5,888 nucleotides of DNA from an uncultured Spirochaetaceae bacterium (lineage in GTDB: Bacteria > Spirochaetota > Spirochaetia > Treponematales > Treponemataceae): the NCBI GenBank assembly GCA_937875245.1, contig CALNCH010000030.1:1-5888 (forward strand), in the 5' to 3' direction. The notes under the pieces are model-generated. The model had not been told where the DNA came from. It did not search any database and worked only from the letters and a program-made list of their open reading frames with translations. Both the position numbers and the translations under genes were made by a program. Of this stretch, positions 1 to 5,888 are shown one piece after another (position 1 is the stretch's first letter; every line of letters starts with the position of its first letter).

Positions 1-460
1 CTCTAATAATATTACCAAAAGCGGTAGAAACTATAACGAAAATAGAACCGTACCCAATTATAGCAAGATATTCCGCTGCATAATCGTAGGTGTTAGCACT
101 GGCACCAATTAAATGGAGAATCTTTGGCATACCAAAGATGAAAACAAACATCATTACAATACCAGCAATAATTGAAAGATAAAAAGAAAAACTGCTGACA
201 TGTTTAACAGCTTCTCTGTCCTTTTCTCCTAATTTACGAGAAATAACAGAACTGCCTCCAATACCAAAAATATTACCTACTGCCATCAATAATAAAAAAA
301 TAGGAGTGGTTAACGATACTGCTGCATCCCCAGTTTGTCCAACAAAAAAAGTATCAGCCATGTTATAAAAAATATTAACTAACATTCCTAACATAGTTGG
401 AATGGCTAATGTGGCAACTGCCCTTTTAATAGGCATTTTATCAAATAAATCTTCGTTCAT
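1..460 (-). CDS. MATE-family multidrug exporter, MepA-like (N-terminal part, cut by window edge)
   Basis: This is the first 153 residues of an inner-membrane exporter that swaps cationic drugs or dyes for Na+ or H+. Family members run to about 450 residues, so roughly a third is visible. The reading frame stays open to base 1. Seen directly: a short polar N-terminus, then hydrophobic segments at about residues 13-33, 47-70, 88-110 and 131-150. MATE hallmarks include Pro21 in the first helix, the stretch NMADTFFVGQTGD (33-45), and GGSSVISRKLGEKD (68-81) in the loop after helix 2. SSFSFY (89-94) resembles staphylococcal MepA from memory. The start ATG overlaps the TGA of the upstream marR gene by ATGA, and an AAGGA Shine-Dalgarno lies 6 bases before it. 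The pump is therefore probably co-transcribed with and controlled by that regulator. The substrate cannot be read from this fragment. Confidence 0.93.
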   Translation of the reverse strand, partial: MNEDLFDKMPIKRAVATLAIPTMLGMLVNIFYNMADTFFVGQTGDAAVSLTTPIFLLLMAVGNIFGIGGSSVISRKLGEKDREAVKHVSSFSFYLSIIAGIVMMFVFIFGMPKILHLIGASANTYDYAAEYLAIIGYGSIFVIVSTAFGNIIR

Positions 461-891
461 TTTGATTCCTTTAAATTTTTTTCTACCTGAGTAAGCAACC
501 TATGTAATTCTAAAATATCCTCACTACTCATGTTTCGTTTTGTATAAGTATCTAGGTCAAATCGATGTTTTTGCATCTTATCTTGTATTACATAAGCCTC
601 TGGAAGTAATGTTACCAAGGTACACTTTCTGTTTTCTTGATCTGGGGAAATTAATACTAATCCTTTTCCTTCCATTCGTTTTAATAGTCCAATAACAGTG
701 GTATGTTTTAACTGTAATTCTTCACAAATATCCTTTTGGGAGGTTTTTGTATCTGTTCTACGAAATAATACTTCCAAAACGAGACACTGAGACGCTGTTA
801 AATCTATGTTTTTTAACAGTGTGTTCATGTGATGTTTAAAAAGTAAATGAATTTGTCTAAATTGGTAACCTAGTAACTCTTCTTCTCTCAT
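457..891 (-). CDS. MarR-family winged-helix transcriptional repressor
   Basis: A 144-residue protein of usual MarR length. It should act as a dimer that binds a palindromic operator and releases it on ligand binding or cysteine oxidation. Seen: N-terminal dimerisation helix (about 5-28), LTASQCLVLEVL (31-42), helix-turn-helix with recognition helix at about 51-75 (SQKDICEEL followed by KHTTVIGLLKRME), wing around 80-96 with the family's D-x-x-x-R pattern (DQENRK, 84-89), and a C-terminal helix (about 123-142). Cys36, Cys56 and Cys90 are present, but none matches the N-terminal sensing cysteine of OhrR as I recall it. The ATG at 891 is the only usable start before an upstream in-frame stop, yet no Shine-Dalgarno precedes it. 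The gene overlaps the MATE gene by ATGA, and a palindrome covers its start codon. By analogy with MepR, the likely role is autorepression and control of the pump. The ligand is unknown. Confidence 0.93.
   Translation of the reverse strand: MREEELLGYQFRQIHLLFKHHMNTLLKNIDLTASQCLVLEVLFRRTDTKTSQKDICEELQLKHTTVIGLLKRMEGKGLVLISPDQENRKCTLVTLLPEAYVIQDKMQKHRFDLDTYTKRNMSSEDILELHRLLTQVEKNLKESK
467..471 (-). promoter_or_regulatory. Shine-Dalgarno of the MATE gene
   Basis: AAGGA on the minus strand sits 6 bases before the MATE ATG, inside the last codons of marR. It fixes that start codon. The upstream marR gene has no comparable site, so the pump may have a stronger initiation signal of its own as well as coupling through the ATGA overlap. 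Confidence 0.65.
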
Positions 892-905
892 GTAGCTTGC
901 TACAT
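890..905. promoter_or_regulatory. Candidate MarR operator (perfect inverted repeat)
   Basis: ATGTAGC-TT-GCTACAT has 7-base arms that match perfectly around a 2-base spacer. It overlaps the marR start codon and lies just downstream of the proposed marR -10 box, across the expected transcription start. The size and symmetry suit a MarR dimer, and the location suits autorepression. Assignment to this regulator is inference from position. The same sequence could also form a small hairpin at the 5' end of the marR mRNA. Confidence 0.55.
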
Positions 906-934
906 AATCTACAGTTTTGTGTAATAAATGTCAA
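906..934 (-). promoter_or_regulatory. Predicted promoter of the marR-MATE operon
   Basis: On the minus strand a consensus -35 TTGACA (934-929) is followed after 17 bases by TAGATT (911-906), which matches 4 of 6 positions of the -10 consensus. Transcription would begin roughly 7 bases further on, inside the palindrome at 890-905, leaving only about ten bases of leader before the marR ATG. Confidence 0.6.
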
Positions 935-945
935 TGTTTTCTAAT
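917..945 (+). promoter_or_regulatory. Predicted promoter of the thioesterase-U32 genes
   Basis: TTGTGT (917-922, 3 of 6 to the -35 consensus) and TCTAAT (940-945, 5 of 6 to the -10 consensus) are 17 bases apart. The start point would fall near 952, which favours the ATG at 966 as the first codon. The promoter overlaps the divergent marR promoter, so the two polymerases would compete. The weak -35 keeps confidence modest. Confidence 0.4.
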
Positions 946-965
946 ACTTGCGAAGAAAAGTTGTT

Positions 966-1430
966 ATGAGTTATACTAAAAGTATGGATAAATACTTAGA
1001 AAAAATAAGAAAACGTTTTGCTAACGACTTATATGCCACCAAGGTTACTGGTATTGTAATAGAAAAGGCTGTTCCTCAAGAAGCAGTTTGCTCATTGAAA
1101 TTAACAGAAAATCATATGAATGCCGCAGGGGCTGTCATGGGAGGAGTCTTTTTTACTTTGGCAGATTTTGCTTTTGCAGTTGCCGCAAATGGTTTAGATG
1201 AATCTGTAGTAACAGTAAGTGTTACCAGCTCAATTCAATTTTTAGGAAATGCTACTAGACCTTATTTGATTGCAGAAACAACTCTGATAAAAGATGGAAA
1301 AAATACCTGTTTTTATGACGTTGCAATATATTCTGCTAGTGCTGAAGGCGGCTTATTGTCAGATGTTACCAACCAAATGACAAAAGTTGCCACTGTTCAA
1401 ATTACTGGATTTAAAAAGTATTTAAAATGA
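966..1430 (+). CDS. PaaI-type hotdog-fold acyl-CoA thioesterase
   Basis: A 154-residue single-domain hotdog protein, expected to hydrolyse acyl- or aryl-CoA thioesters in the cytoplasm as a tetramer. Seen: HMNAAGAVMGG (50-60) followed by LADFAFAVAAN (65-75). This matches the PaaI motif in which the Asp (here Asp67) activates the attacking water. Strand-forming segments follow (VTVSVTSSIQFLG at 82-94, and YLIAETTLIKDGKNTCFYDVAIYSA). The usual His of the H-G-G triplet is Met58 here. The first ATG at 966 is preferred: purine-rich GAAGAAAAG lies 5 bases upstream and the predicted transcript starts near 952. An in-frame TTG at 948 would add six residues but lacks support, and ATG 984 is also possible. 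The stop overlaps the start of the U32 gene by ATGA, so the two are translationally coupled. The substrate is not determinable. Confidence 0.88.
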   Translation: MSYTKSMDKYLEKIRKRFANDLYATKVTGIVIEKAVPQEAVCSLKLTENHMNAAGAVMGGVFFTLADFAFAVAANGLDESVVTVSVTSSIQFLGNATRPYLIAETTLIKDGKNTCFYDVAIYSASAEGGLLSDVTNQMTKVATVQITGFKKYLK

Positions 1431-3928
1431 AAAATATTGAATTACTTTCTCCTGCCGGTTCTCCTGAAGCTTTTAAAGCAGCTATAGATGCTGGAGCAAC
1501 TGCTGTATATTTTGGAGTGGAACGTTTTAATGCTCGGATTCGGGCCGAAAATATCACCTTAGATGAATTACAGACTCTTCTTCCTTTGGCAAAATCTAAA
1601 GGGGTGAAAACCTATCTTACGATAAATATCCTATTTTTGGATTCTGAAATTCCCTCCTTGGTAGATTTGGTGTCAGAGGCTATACTGCAAGGCCTAGATG
1701 CTGTTATCATTCAAGATATAGGAGTTGCCTATGTTTTGCATGCTTTGTTTCCCCAGTTGGAATTACACGCATCTACCCAGCTCACTACTCACAACACACC
1801 TCAATGTGATTTTTTATCACAACTTAGTTTTTCTCAAGTAAATCTGAGCCGAGAATTGTCTTTACCCGAAATTGAAAACATATCAAAAAAATTAGGTTCT
1901 TTGAATATGAAAACCGAAGTATTTGTCCATGGAGCATACTGTATAAGTTATTCAGGACAATGTTATTTCAGTAATGGTTTGTACGGAGAAGCCGGAAATA
2001 GAGGCCAATGTGTTCAACCCTGTCGACGACTCTATTCTACAACTAGTGGTGGAAGATTATGGAAGGGAACACCTTTTAACTTAAAAGATAATTGTGCGTA
2101 TAGTCTGATAAAAGAGTTAGTGAGGGCTGCTTCTTTTTCAAAAGGAGTAAGTCTCAAAATTGAAGGGCGAATTAAGAGCAAAGAATATGTTTGGGCTGTA
2201 ACATCTGCTTGGAAAAAACAAGTACAGCGACTAGAAAAAGGTTTAGAACCAGAAGAAAATTCGGAACTCCTTACCGGTAGTTTTAACCGTTCTTTTTCTG
2301 ATGGATATCTACGCTCCCAAATTAGCAGAGATATGTTTACCAGTGGAGAAAAAGATCATTCAGTTACCCCAGTGGGAAAGGTTGCTTCTTTTTATGCAGA
2401 TAAAAAAATAATAACCTTAAAATTAATTACAGGAGAAACCTTGGTAAAAGGTGATAAGGTAAGTATACAAACTGAAGATGGCCCTTTTATTTGTACTGGG
2501 GAAATAGGGGATACAGTCAAAAGCATGGCCAATCATGCGGCATCTATGAGAGGAACGGTGTCCTATAATTTTGTTATTACTAATAAATTGACTGGAAAAA
2601 TTGAAGAAGGGCAATTAGTAAAAAAATACTCTCAAATTGTTGATAGGGAAAAAGTAGAAGCAGGTATTGGAAAATTACAAGTACCAACAACGGGGCTTTT
2701 GGTAAAAGTTAGTGGTAAAGCAGAAGAAAAAATGAAAGTAACTTTTACAACGGTTACCGATATTTTGTATGCCGAATCAACATCTCTAACTATTGAATCA
2801 GAACAGACATTATCAGAGGCACAAAATAAAGCTTTAGATAAAGGGATGTTAGAAGATAAACTCTGTAGTTTTGGTGGAACAGGTTTTGCCTTAGTAGAAT
2901 TGGATTGTTCTGAATTAGAGGATGGTTTATTTTTACCGGTCAGTGTTTTAAAAAATCTTCGCCGAGAGGGTATTTCTCAGTTGTTGGAATACAAAAAGGG
3001 AAAAAATAAGATAGACAGAGTTTCCTTGTCTTTAGAAGAATTATTAGAAAAAACACAAACAACAACGATAGGGCAAAAACAAGTAGTTTTTTTATGTTCT
3101 TCTATTCAAAAGGCAACAGCTTGTTTTGAAATAACGAAGCAAAATTGGGATATTCCTCTTCAAGTTGCTTTTGAAGTACCATTAGGAAAAGCTTCAGATA
3201 ATCAAATAAAAGAATTTCTTGTATCCCATTCTGGCATTATTCCTTATTTTTCAGCAGTACTTTTTGAAAACGACTTAGAAGATGCAAAAAACTTATTGCT
3301 TCATTTACCAAAGAGTAGGGTGTGGACAGAAAATGCAGGATTAGCCTATTGGTGTTCAAGTCAGGGATATTCAGTTATATTAGGATCTCGTTTCAATATA
3401 TCAAATAGTTTTGCTTTGAAAGGGAGCGAAAAAATATTTGGTAAAAATACAGCTATTGTGCCTTCTATTGAGATCTCCCCTGCTACCATTGCTAACTTAG
3501 CAATTCCAGAAAGCATTGAATTATGGTATCCACTGTATTCCGATGAACTGTTAATGGAAAGTCGTCAATGCTTGGTAAAAAATATTCCAGATGAACAAGG
3601 AAATCTTTGCGAAAAAACCATAACTGATAGATTTTGTATAGAAAACTGCAATCGAAAAGTCCATTTTGAAGGCAGTAAAAAAGAGGCTCTCCAAGGAATT
3701 AAACGACCTGGATTTTATTCTGGTATTTATCGAGAAGAAAAAGTAAGTAATAAAGGATTTTTTAGAGAGCTAGAACACAAGGTTAGGGTTTGGACAGTAG
3801 ACTTGCGTTTTGATTCTGCCTTAGCCTTAGAAACAAAAATTGAAGGTGTTGTAGATTTAGTGCAGGGAAGAACAGGGATAGAACCTTTTACAAATTGTAT
3901 TCAGAAACATTTTTTTATTGAACCCTGA
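1427..3928 (+). CDS. Peptidase U32 family protein, RlhA-like (putative 23S rRNA hydroxylation protein)
   Basis: An 833-residue cytoplasmic protein. The N-terminal U32 barrel spans about 1-300: LLSPAGSPEAFKAAIDAGA at the start, the family signature EVFVHGAYCISYSGQC (164-179), GNRGQCVQPCR (190-200) and KIEGRIKSKEYV (244-255). Cys172, Cys179, Cys195 and Cys199 form the group expected to hold an iron-sulfur cluster. The remaining ~500 residues resemble the DUF3656-containing long U32 proteins, of which E. coli RlhA (YdcP, about 650 residues) is needed for 5-hydroxycytidine 2501 in 23S rRNA. Near the C-terminus there is a second cysteine group: 715, 728, 737 and 741, with DRF at 734-736. Despite the name, this subgroup is better linked to RNA hydroxylation than proteolysis. 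TrhP and collagenase-like relatives are alternatives, but length favours the RlhA type. The start overlaps the thioesterase stop, with no clear Shine-Dalgarno of its own. Confidence 0.9.
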   Translation: MKNIELLSPAGSPEAFKAAIDAGATAVYFGVERFNARIRAENITLDELQTLLPLAKSKGVKTYLTINILFLDSEIPSLVDLVSEAILQGLDAVIIQDIGVAYVLHALFPQLELHASTQLTTHNTPQCDFLSQLSFSQVNLSRELSLPEIENISKKLGSLNMKTEVFVHGAYCISYSGQCYFSNGLYGEAGNRGQCVQPCRRLYSTTSGGRLWKGTPFNLKDNCAYSLIKELVRAASFSKGVSLKIEGRIKSKEYVWAVTSAWKKQVQRLEKGLEPEENSELLTGSFNRSFSDGYLRSQISRDMFTSGEKDHSVTPVGKVASFYADKKIITLKLITGETLVKGDKVSIQTEDGPFICTGEIGDTVKSMANHAASMRGTVSYNFVITNKLTGKIEEGQLVKKYSQIVDREKVEAGIGKLQVPTTGLLVKVSGKAEEKMKVTFTTVTDILYAESTSLTIESEQTLSEAQNKALDKGMLEDKLCSFGGTGFALVELDCSELEDGLFLPVSVLKNLRREGISQLLEYKKGKNKIDRVSLSLEELLEKTQTTTIGQKQVVFLCSSIQKATACFEITKQNWDIPLQVAFEVPLGKASDNQIKEFLVSHSGIIPYFSAVLFENDLEDAKNLLLHLPKSRVWTENAGLAYWCSSQGYSVILGSRFNISNSFALKGSEKIFGKNTAIVPSIEISPATIANLAIPESIELWYPLYSDELLMESRQCLVKNIPDEQGNLCEKTITDRFCIENCNRKVHFEGSKKEALQGIKRPGFYSGIYREEKVSNKGFFRELEHKVRVWTVDLRFDSALALETKIEGVVDLVQGRTGIEPFTNCIQKHFFIEP

Positions 3929-3948
3929 GAAAACTCCTGTGCTATAAT
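3918..3948 (+). promoter_or_regulatory. Predicted internal promoter with extended -10 for the aldo/keto reductase
   Basis: A perfect TATAAT (3943-3948) is preceded by TGC, giving the extended -10 pattern TGnTATAAT. TTGAAC (3918-3923, 4 of 6) could serve as -35 with a long 19-base spacer, which an extended -10 can tolerate. Transcription would start near 3955. It would let the reductase and the following binding protein be expressed apart from the U32 gene. Confidence 0.55.
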
Positions 3949-3978
3949 GAATAGAGATTTGTTGGAAAAAGTATCCAT

Positions 3979-3984
3979 GGGAGG
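3979..3984 (+). promoter_or_regulatory. Shine-Dalgarno deciding the aldo/keto reductase start
   Basis: GGGAGG, the strongest ribosome-binding match in the window, lies 4 bases before the ATG at 3989. The upstream in-frame ATG at 3947 has no such site and sits inside the proposed -10 box. The spacing is slightly short but workable. Confidence 0.65.
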
Positions 3985-3988
3985 AACA

Positions 3989-4978
3989 ATGTATTTGGCT
4001 GATGAAGAGCGTTATGGGAAGATGGAATATGTCCGTTGTGGAAAAAGTGGTATAAAACTGCCTAAGGTTTCATTAGGTTTTTGGCATAATTTTGGTTCGG
4101 TAGATAACTTTGAAAATCAAAAAGAAATGGTGTATACCGCTTTTGACGCTGGTATTACTCATTTTGATTTAGCAAATAATTATGGTCCACAACCTGGAAG
4201 TGCAGAAGAAAACTTAGGTCGAATTTTATCTACCAGTTTAAAAAGTTATCGAGATGAAATATTAATATCCACTAAAGCTGGTTATGGAATGTGGGAAGGA
4301 CCTTATGGGGATTGGGGTTCTCGAAAATATCTTATGAGCAGTTTAGATCAGAGCTTACAACGATTAAAACTGGACTATGTTGATATTTTCTATCATCATC
4401 GACCTGATCCAGATACACCCTTGGAAGAAACAATGAATGCTTTATCTGACATTGTTCGTCAAGGAAAAGCATTATATGTTGGAATTTCAAATTACCATAG
4501 AGATGATGCTAAAAAGGCTGCTGAAATTTTGAGAAAAAATGGAACTCCATTATTAATAAATCAAGTGAAATACAATATGTTTGACCGTTGGGTAGAAACT
4601 GAGGGCTTATTAGATGCCTTAGTAGCAGAAGGAGCAGGTTGTATTTGTTTTAGCCCATTAGCTCAAGGTTTACTTACCGATAAATATCTTTCAGGAATTC
4701 CAGCAGGTAGCCGAGCTACCAAGAATGTGTTTTTACATGAAAAAGATATCACCCCAGCTTTAGTTACCAAGATACAAAACTTAGATACTATTGCAAAAAA
4801 TCGGGGTCAATCATTAGCTCAAATGGCCCTGAGTTGGGTTTTGAGAGACGGTAAGGTTACCAGTGTGTTGATAGGAGCCAGTAGTTCTGCACAAATTCTA
4901 GATAATGTACAAATTGTTAAGAAGACAACTTTTTCTTCTGAAGAAATTGAAAAAATAGAAAGGGTGTTACATTCCTAA
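3989..4978 (+). CDS. Aldo/keto reductase, YghZ-type (L-glyceraldehyde 3-phosphate reductase family)
   Basis: A 329-residue cytoplasmic NADPH-dependent reductase. The family member YghZ of E. coli reduces L-glyceraldehyde 3-phosphate and methylglyoxal. The protein follows YghZ closely from its first residues (ERYGKMEYVRCGKSG, 7-21, then SLGFWHNFG, 28-36). The catalytic tetrad is intact: Asp60 and Tyr65 in FDLANNYGPQPGSAEEN, Lys96 in STKAGY, and His137 in FYHHRPD. Cofactor-binding segments include VGISNY (164-169), FSPLAQGLLTDKYL (221-234) and LIGASSSAQILDN (294-306). The longer frame from ATG 3947 adds 14 residues that the family lacks as I recall it. ATG 3989 is chosen because it follows GGGAGG and lies downstream of the likely transcription start. 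The stop is 6 bases before the binding-protein gene. The substrate is inferred from family only; general aldehyde detoxification is equally possible. Confidence 0.92.
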   Translation: MYLADEERYGKMEYVRCGKSGIKLPKVSLGFWHNFGSVDNFENQKEMVYTAFDAGITHFDLANNYGPQPGSAEENLGRILSTSLKSYRDEILISTKAGYGMWEGPYGDWGSRKYLMSSLDQSLQRLKLDYVDIFYHHRPDPDTPLEETMNALSDIVRQGKALYVGISNYHRDDAKKAAEILRKNGTPLLINQVKYNMFDRWVETEGLLDALVAEGAGCICFSPLAQGLLTDKYLSGIPAGSRATKNVFLHEKDITPALVTKIQNLDTIAKNRGQSLAQMALSWVLRDGKVTSVLIGASSSAQILDNVQIVKKTTFSSEEIEKIERVLHS

Positions 4979-4984
4979 GGCGCT

Positions 4985-5888
4985 ATGAAAAAAACATATC
5001 AGATTTCCCTTTTTTGTATGGTTCTTTTCTCCTTGTGTTTTATTGGATGTACAAAAAAATCTTCTCCTGACAATAGTGTCATTGTTGCAAGTCCTCATAC
5101 CCTAGATTTTATTAGTCCACTCATAGAAAATTTTCAAAATGAAACGGGAATTAATGTGGTACTAGTACAAGATGGAACAGGGGATTTGCTTCAACAACTT
5201 GAAGAAAGTGAGTCTAATTGTTGTTTTGACCTGTTATGGGGAGGATCTTACTCCATGGTTTTCCCATATCGGTATTTATTTGCAAATTATATCAGTGTAA
5301 ATGAACCCTATATGCAAAATTCATATAAAAATAGAGAAGGATCTCTTACCCGTTTTTCTGATATTCCCAGCGTTTTAATGATAAATACAAAACTACTGGG
5401 AAACATTCACATTACTGGTTATGAAGATTTACTTAATCCTGAATTAAAGGGAAAAATTGCTTTTTCTAATCCAGTAACATCATCTTCTGCTTGGGAACAT
5501 TTGGTTAATATGGTTTCTACAATGGGATGGGATTTTGTAGAAAAATTCTGTGAGAATTTAGAAGGGAAGTTGCTAACCAGTTCTAGTCTTGTATACAAAG
5601 GGGTTGCAGAAGGAAAGTATACTATAGGATTAACCTTTGAAGATGCTGCCGCGAATTATGCTGATGTAGATTCTAATATTGCCTTAGTGTATATGAAAGA
5701 AGGGGTAGCATTTACACCAGATGGAATATATATTACAAAAAATGCAATTCACAAAGAAAATGCAGAACTTTTTGTAGATTATATGACAGGAAAAAACGTT
5801 CAAACCTATTTGAGCCAAAGGCTTAACAGAAGATCAGTGCGATTTGATATTGATGCAAAGAACACTGTTCCATCAAAAAATCAATTAT
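4985..5888 (+). CDS. ABC-importer substrate-binding lipoprotein, AfuA/FbpA/PgtC-like (C-terminus cut by window edge)
   Basis: 301 codons are visible and the frame is open at the right edge; family members run about 330-420 residues. A lipoprotein signal peptide is seen: KK at 2-3, hydrophobic 7-20, and FIGC ending at Cys22, followed by a polar linker. The mature part has the two-lobe binding-protein pattern: VIVASPHTLDF (32-42), DGTGDLL (63-69), DLLWGGS (82-88), a hinge-type NPELKGKIAFSNP (151-163) with TSSSAW (165-170), GLTFEDAA (215-222), and a late DGIYITKNAIHKENAELF (246-263). The sequence belongs with periplasmic or surface proteins for ferric iron, hexose phosphates, phosphoglycerate or aminophosphonates. 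The GTG and SSS loops would suit an oxyanion ligand, but this is inference. The start is 6 bases after the reductase stop, with only a weak AAGG ahead, so the two are probably co-transcribed. Permease and ATPase genes would be expected just to the right. Confidence 0.85.
   Translation, partial: MKKTYQISLFCMVLFSLCFIGCTKKSSPDNSVIVASPHTLDFISPLIENFQNETGINVVLVQDGTGDLLQQLEESESNCCFDLLWGGSYSMVFPYRYLFANYISVNEPYMQNSYKNREGSLTRFSDIPSVLMINTKLLGNIHITGYEDLLNPELKGKIAFSNPVTSSSAWEHLVNMVSTMGWDFVEKFCENLEGKLLTSSSLVYKGVAEGKYTIGLTFEDAAANYADVDSNIALVYMKEGVAFTPDGIYITKNAIHKENAELFVDYMTGKNVQTYLSQRLNRRSVRFDIDAKNTVPSKNQL

Noticed and set aside
948..965. TTG start giving a thioesterase six residues longer
   Set aside because: TTG is a rarer start, has no Shine-Dalgarno ahead, and lies before the predicted transcription start near 952. 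ATG 966 fits better.
2423..2614. 63-codon open frame on the minus strand
   Set aside because: It lies wholly inside the U32 gene, has no ribosome-binding site or recognisable domain, and reads as a shadow of the real gene.
3929..3988. Possible terminator between the U32 and reductase genes
   Set aside because: No stem followed by a T-run is visible. The gap holds the promoter-like TGCTATAAT and the reductase ribosome-binding site instead.
4706..4720. GGTAGC-CGA-GCTACC inverted repeat resembling the marR palindrome core (GTAGC/GCTAC)
   Set aside because: It is inside the reductase coding sequence (encoding AGSRAT), has a 3-base rather than 2-base spacer, and has no promoter beside it. Chance similarity is the simpler reading.
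1223..4860. Frequent GTTACC/TTACC words across the coding regions, as if an uptake or recognition signal
   Set aside because: They are mostly in-frame Val-Thr, Leu-Thr or similar codons using ACC, irregularly spaced and without a longer shared core. Codon preference explains them.
1..5888. CRISPR arrays, tRNA or rRNA genes, insertion sequences, long repeats
   Set aside because: No repeated spacer pattern, tRNA-like fold or transposase-like frame was seen on either strand. Almost all bases are accounted for by the six genes.

Overview
The window is an AT-rich, gene-dense piece of bacterial chromosome. It looks like an anaerobic low-GC lineage, such as Clostridia or a Treponema-type spirochaete. 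The evidence for that is the base composition, the MepA-like MATE pump with its MarR regulator, the long U32 protein, and the tightly packed genes with start/stop overlaps. The sequence alone does not settle the phylum.

Left part (1-891, minus strand): a two-gene operon in which a MarR-family repressor is translationally coupled (ATGA overlap) to a MATE multidrug exporter. The exporter runs off the left edge. The layout resembles mepR-mepA.

Centre (about 890-965): a short divergent control region. It holds a perfect 7-bp-arm palindrome overlapping the marR start codon, a good minus-strand promoter with a consensus TTGACA box, and a weaker plus-strand promoter. The palindrome is the obvious candidate operator.

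Right part (966-5888, plus strand): four co-directional genes. A PaaI-type hotdog thioesterase overlaps by ATGA with an 833-residue U32 protein of the RlhA type (23S rRNA cytidine hydroxylation in E. coli). After a 60-base gap with an extended -10 promoter comes a YghZ-type aldo/keto reductase. Six bases later comes a lipoprotein substrate-binding component of an ABC importer (iron, phospho-sugar or organophosphate class), cut by the right edge. The reductase and binding protein look like a sub-operon with its own promoter, so the right half may be two transcription units.

No RNA gene, mobile element, CRISPR array or long repeat was seen. No gene-free stretch exceeds 300 bases. Nothing here amounts to a clearly new system. 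The most informative points are the divergent control region, the two start-codon corrections supported by promoter positions, and the second cysteine group in the U32 protein.
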